DNA of 64,000 bases. Origin: JAVBWO01 sp036677375. GTDB taxonomy: Bacteria; Bacillota; Dehalobacteriia; UBA4068; UBA4997. This document shows, in pieces, positions 61,868 to 64,000 of the stretch. Below the pieces are notes generated by a model, which was not told where the DNA came from, did no database searches, and saw nothing but the letters and a program-made list of their open reading frames with translations. A program made the translations under genes and the position numbers. The stretch is taken from NCBI GenBank assembly GCA_036677375.1, contig JAVBWO010000024.1:186001-250000 (forward strand). Direction: 5' to 3'. How positions within the stretch are numbered: position 1 is the stretch's first letter; each line of letters starts with the position of its first letter.

Positions 61868-63484
61868 TTACATCATGCCCATGCCTCCGGGAGGCGCCAT
61901 GGGAGCAGGCTCATCCTTGGGAATATCGGCAACCAACGCTTCGGTGGTAAGCATCATAGAAGCGATGGAAGCAGCATGCTGCAGAGCGGAACGGGTCACC
62001 TTGGCAGGGTCAACGATACCGGCGGCCAGCATATCTTCATAAGCCCCGGTAGCGGCATTGTAGCCTATGCCAACCTTGGCTTCTTTCAGTTTTTCCACAA
62101 CGATGGCACCTTCGGCGCCAGCATTGTAGGCAATCTGGCGAACAGGTTCTTCCAGGGCTTTCTTAACGATCGCAACACCGACCTTTTCATCGCCGGTAAC
62201 TTCGATTTTGCTCAAAATGGGCAATGTATAAAGCAGGGCAACGCCGCCGCCGGATACGATCCCTTCTTCCACCGCCGCGCGGGTAGCAGAAAGAGCATCT
62301 TCAATGCGGAGTTTCTTTTCTTTTAATTCAACTTCGGTAGCAGCTCCGACCTTGATCACTGCAACGCCGCCGGCTAATTTAGCCAAACGTTCCTGCAATT
62401 TTTCCTGGTCGAAATCGGAAGTGGTTTCTTCGATCTGGCGTCTGATCTGAGAAACGCGGGCAGCGATCTCTTTGCTGTCGCCGGCGCCATCGATGATGGT
62501 GGTCGTTTCTTTGCTGACCTTGACCTGACGGGCTTTCCCAAGCATATTCAGTTCGGTGGCATCCAATTTCAAGCCAACTTCTTCAGAGATGACGGTACCG
62601 CCGGTCAGAATAGCAATATCTTGCAGCATCGCTTTTCTTCTGTCCCCAAAACCGGGCGCTTTCACGGCGACGCAGGTAAAGGTACCGCGGAGTTTATTGA
62701 CGATCAGGGTAGCCTGGGCTTCCCCTTCCACATCTTCGGCAATAAGAAGCAAAGGTTTGCCGGCTTGGAGAACTTTTTCCAAAACGGGCAGCATATCGTT
62801 TAAATTACTGATCTTCTTATCGGTGATCAAAATGAGGGGATCATTCAAAATGGCTTCCATTTTATCAGTGTCGGTAACCATATAAGGCGAGGTATAGCCA
62901 CGGTCGAACTGCATCCCTTCCACCACTTCACAGACGGTTTCGAAGGTCTGGCTTTCTTCCACGGTGATAACGCCGTCATTGCCGACTTTTTCCATCGCAT
63001 CGGCGATTAAAGCGCCGATGGTGGGATCATTCGCGGAAATGGAAGCAACTTGAGCGATCTCTTCTTTGCTTTCCACTTTTTTAGAGGTCTTGCCCAATTC
63101 TTCTACAACTACGCCCACCGCTTTGTCGATGCCTTTTTTCAAAATCATGGGGTTAGCGCCTGCGGTAACATTTTTAATCCCTTCCCGGATAATAGCCTGC
63201 GCCAGGAGGCAAGCAGTGGTGGTGCCGTCGCCGGCCACGTCATTGGTCTTGGTGGCAACTTCTTTGACCAGTTGCGCGCCCATATTTTCCAGGGGGTCTT
63301 CCAGTTCGATTTCCTTGGCGATGGTAACGCCGTCATTGGTGATCAGGGGAGCGCCAAATTTACGCTCTAAAACAACATTCCGGCCTTTGGGGCCCAAGGT
63401 AATCTTTACGGCATTCGCCAGAGCATCCACACCACGTTGCATCGCATAACGGGCGTCTTCGCTGAAAACAATTTGTTTTGCCAT
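61868..63484 (-). CDS. groL: 60-kDa chaperonin GroEL
   Basis: 538 residues. It has the nucleotide-binding signature DGTTTACLLAQAI, NDGVTIAKEIELEDP, GGVAVIKVGAATEVELKEKK and the C-terminal GGMGMM repeat. ATG behind AAGGAGG. It forms an operon with groES, 36 bases upstream. Confidence 0.98.
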   Translation of the reverse strand: MAKQIVFSEDARYAMQRGVDALANAVKITLGPKGRNVVLERKFGAPLITNDGVTIAKEIELEDPLENMGAQLVKEVATKTNDVAGDGTTTACLLAQAIIREGIKNVTAGANPMILKKGIDKAVGVVVEELGKTSKKVESKEEIAQVASISANDPTIGALIADAMEKVGNDGVITVEESQTFETVCEVVEGMQFDRGYTSPYMVTDTDKMEAILNDPLILITDKKISNLNDMLPVLEKVLQAGKPLLLIAEDVEGEAQATLIVNKLRGTFTCVAVKAPGFGDRRKAMLQDIAILTGGTVISEEVGLKLDATELNMLGKARQVKVSKETTTIIDGAGDSKEIAARVSQIRRQIEETTSDFDQEKLQERLAKLAGGVAVIKVGAATEVELKEKKLRIEDALSATRAAVEEGIVSGGGVALLYTLPILSKIEVTGDEKVGVAIVKKALEEPVRQIAYNAGAEGAIVVEKLKEAKVGIGYNAATGAYEDMLAAGIVDPAKVTRSALQHAASIASMMLTTEALVADIPKDEPAPMAPPGGMGMM

Positions 63485-63520
63485 GTTTTTATTTCCTCCT
63501 TAAAATTATGACGAGTAAAA

Positions 63521-63811
63521 TTAAGCCAAGGTGGCTAGGATATCGCGGTCCCCGTTTAAGATGATATAGGTCTCGCCGTCTTTTTTCACTTCGGTGCCTG
63601 CATATTTCGAATAGATCACATGGTCGCCGGCTTTAACTTCCAAAGCAGCTCTTTGGCCATTATCCAAAATCCGGCCAGGGCCTACGGCCAGTACTTCGCC
63701 TTCCTGAGGCTTTTCCTTCGCTGTATCCGGTAAAACAATGCCGCTTTTGGTAGTTTCTTCGGATTCAACTTGACGAATGACTACACGGTCTCCCAAGGGT
63801 TTGATGTTCAT
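63521..63811 (-). CDS. groS: 10-kDa co-chaperonin GroES
   Basis: 96 residues: MNIKPLGDRVVIRQVESEE, the mobile loop TTKSGIVLPDTAKEKPQEGE, and YIILNGDRDILATLA at the end. ATG at 63811 behind GGAGGAAG; the longer frame to 63844 would overlap the CIRCE operator. Confidence 0.97.
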   Translation of the reverse strand: MNIKPLGDRVVIRQVESEETTKSGIVLPDTAKEKPQEGEVLAVGPGRILDNGQRAALEVKAGDHVIYSKYAGTEVKKDGETYIILNGDRDILATLA

Positions 63812-63837
63812 TTCTCTTCCTCCTCGTTCTCTTATTG

Positions 63838-63864
63838 TTAGCACTCACCTACCGTGAGTGCTAA
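63838..63864 (-). promoter_or_regulatory. CIRCE operator (HrcA binding site)
   Basis: A perfect TTAGCACTC-N9-GAGTGCTAA inverted repeat between the promoter and groES. HrcA binding here represses the operon until heat shock. Confidence 0.97.
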
Positions 63865-63877
63865 TTATCATGACATA

Positions 63878-63906
63878 ATCATAGGGTCATTAGGAAAATA
63901 TTTCAA
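63878..63906 (-). promoter_or_regulatory. Sigma-A promoter of groES-groEL
   Basis: On the minus strand TTGAAA (complement at 63901-63906), a 17-base spacer, and TATGAT (complement at 63878-63883), just upstream of CIRCE. Confidence 0.8.
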
Positions 63907-64000
63907 GTTTCCATAATGGTCAAAATACGTCAGGAAAGCGATCCCGCACCGTTTTCCTATGAATATCTCAATATTTAGCTGTTTTTCTCCTTTTTTCATT

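Overview
The window looks like a chromosome segment of a Gram-positive, Clostridia-like member of the Bacillota carrying one integrated prophage-type element. The assignment rests on strong AGGAGG ribosome-binding sites, frequent TTG/GTG starts, a CIRCE operator in front of groES-groEL, a T-box leader, the tig-clpP-clpX-lon-engB order on one strand, and tRNA genes that encode CCA. I cannot name a species.

Left flank (1-17.7 kb): a DMT-type transporter; the minus-strand proteostasis block engB, lon, clpX, clpP, tig; a tRNA-Leu/Lys/Gln/His cluster; a large secreted cadherin-like/copper-amine-oxidase-stalk surface protein; a membrane zinc-ribbon protein; a leucine-rich-repeat lipoprotein; an alpha/beta hydrolase; an M14 peptidoglycan endopeptidase; an AraC/GyrI-like regulator; and a GNAT acetyltransferase.

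Integrated element (17,698-54,614; 36.9 kb): bounded by a perfect 46-bp repeat that is the 3' part of tRNA-Arg(UCU). From left to right it holds a divergent HxlR regulator / Old-Yellow-Enzyme-type flavoenzyme pair (cargo), a compact structured-RNA candidate, a small nuclease-like gene, and then a long minus-strand late region. The late region encodes a 1669-residue polyvalent virion protein, a coiled-coil virion protein, a lysis cassette, three fibre genes, a short-tail nozzle and adaptor, a two-repeat Ig-like protein, a chimeric SU10-type capsid gene and a small-terminase-like gene. These are followed by a RelE/RHH toxin-antitoxin pair, ArdC, a tRNA-like locus, a phosphoesterase, a RinA/ArpU-type regulator, a DnaB helicase with a nuclease-containing replication-organiser protein, an antirepressor and divergent Cro/CI-like repressors, a DUF6076-like accessory gene, and the integrase. 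The tail genes suggest a podovirus. I find no large terminase and no portal gene, and the capsid gene has lost its normal N-terminus, so the element looks defective or dependent on a helper.

Right flank (54.6-64 kb): tRNA-Arg and tRNA-Gly, rdgB, a GerMN lipoprotein, a T-box-controlled phenylacetate-CoA ligase plus tandem-ACT protein pair, a small Ser/Thr/Gly-rich protein, a hypothetical gene, hpt, a membrane-anchored lipoprotein-like protein, and groES-groEL under CIRCE control.

The observations I find most unusual are: tRNA-like 5' and 3' halves separated by about 190 nt at 42.2-42.5 kb; the deletion-fusion capsid gene; the replication protein with an embedded nuclease-like domain; the structured RNA at 21.4 kb; and the way integration replaced the native tRNA-Arg terminator with one supplied by the element.
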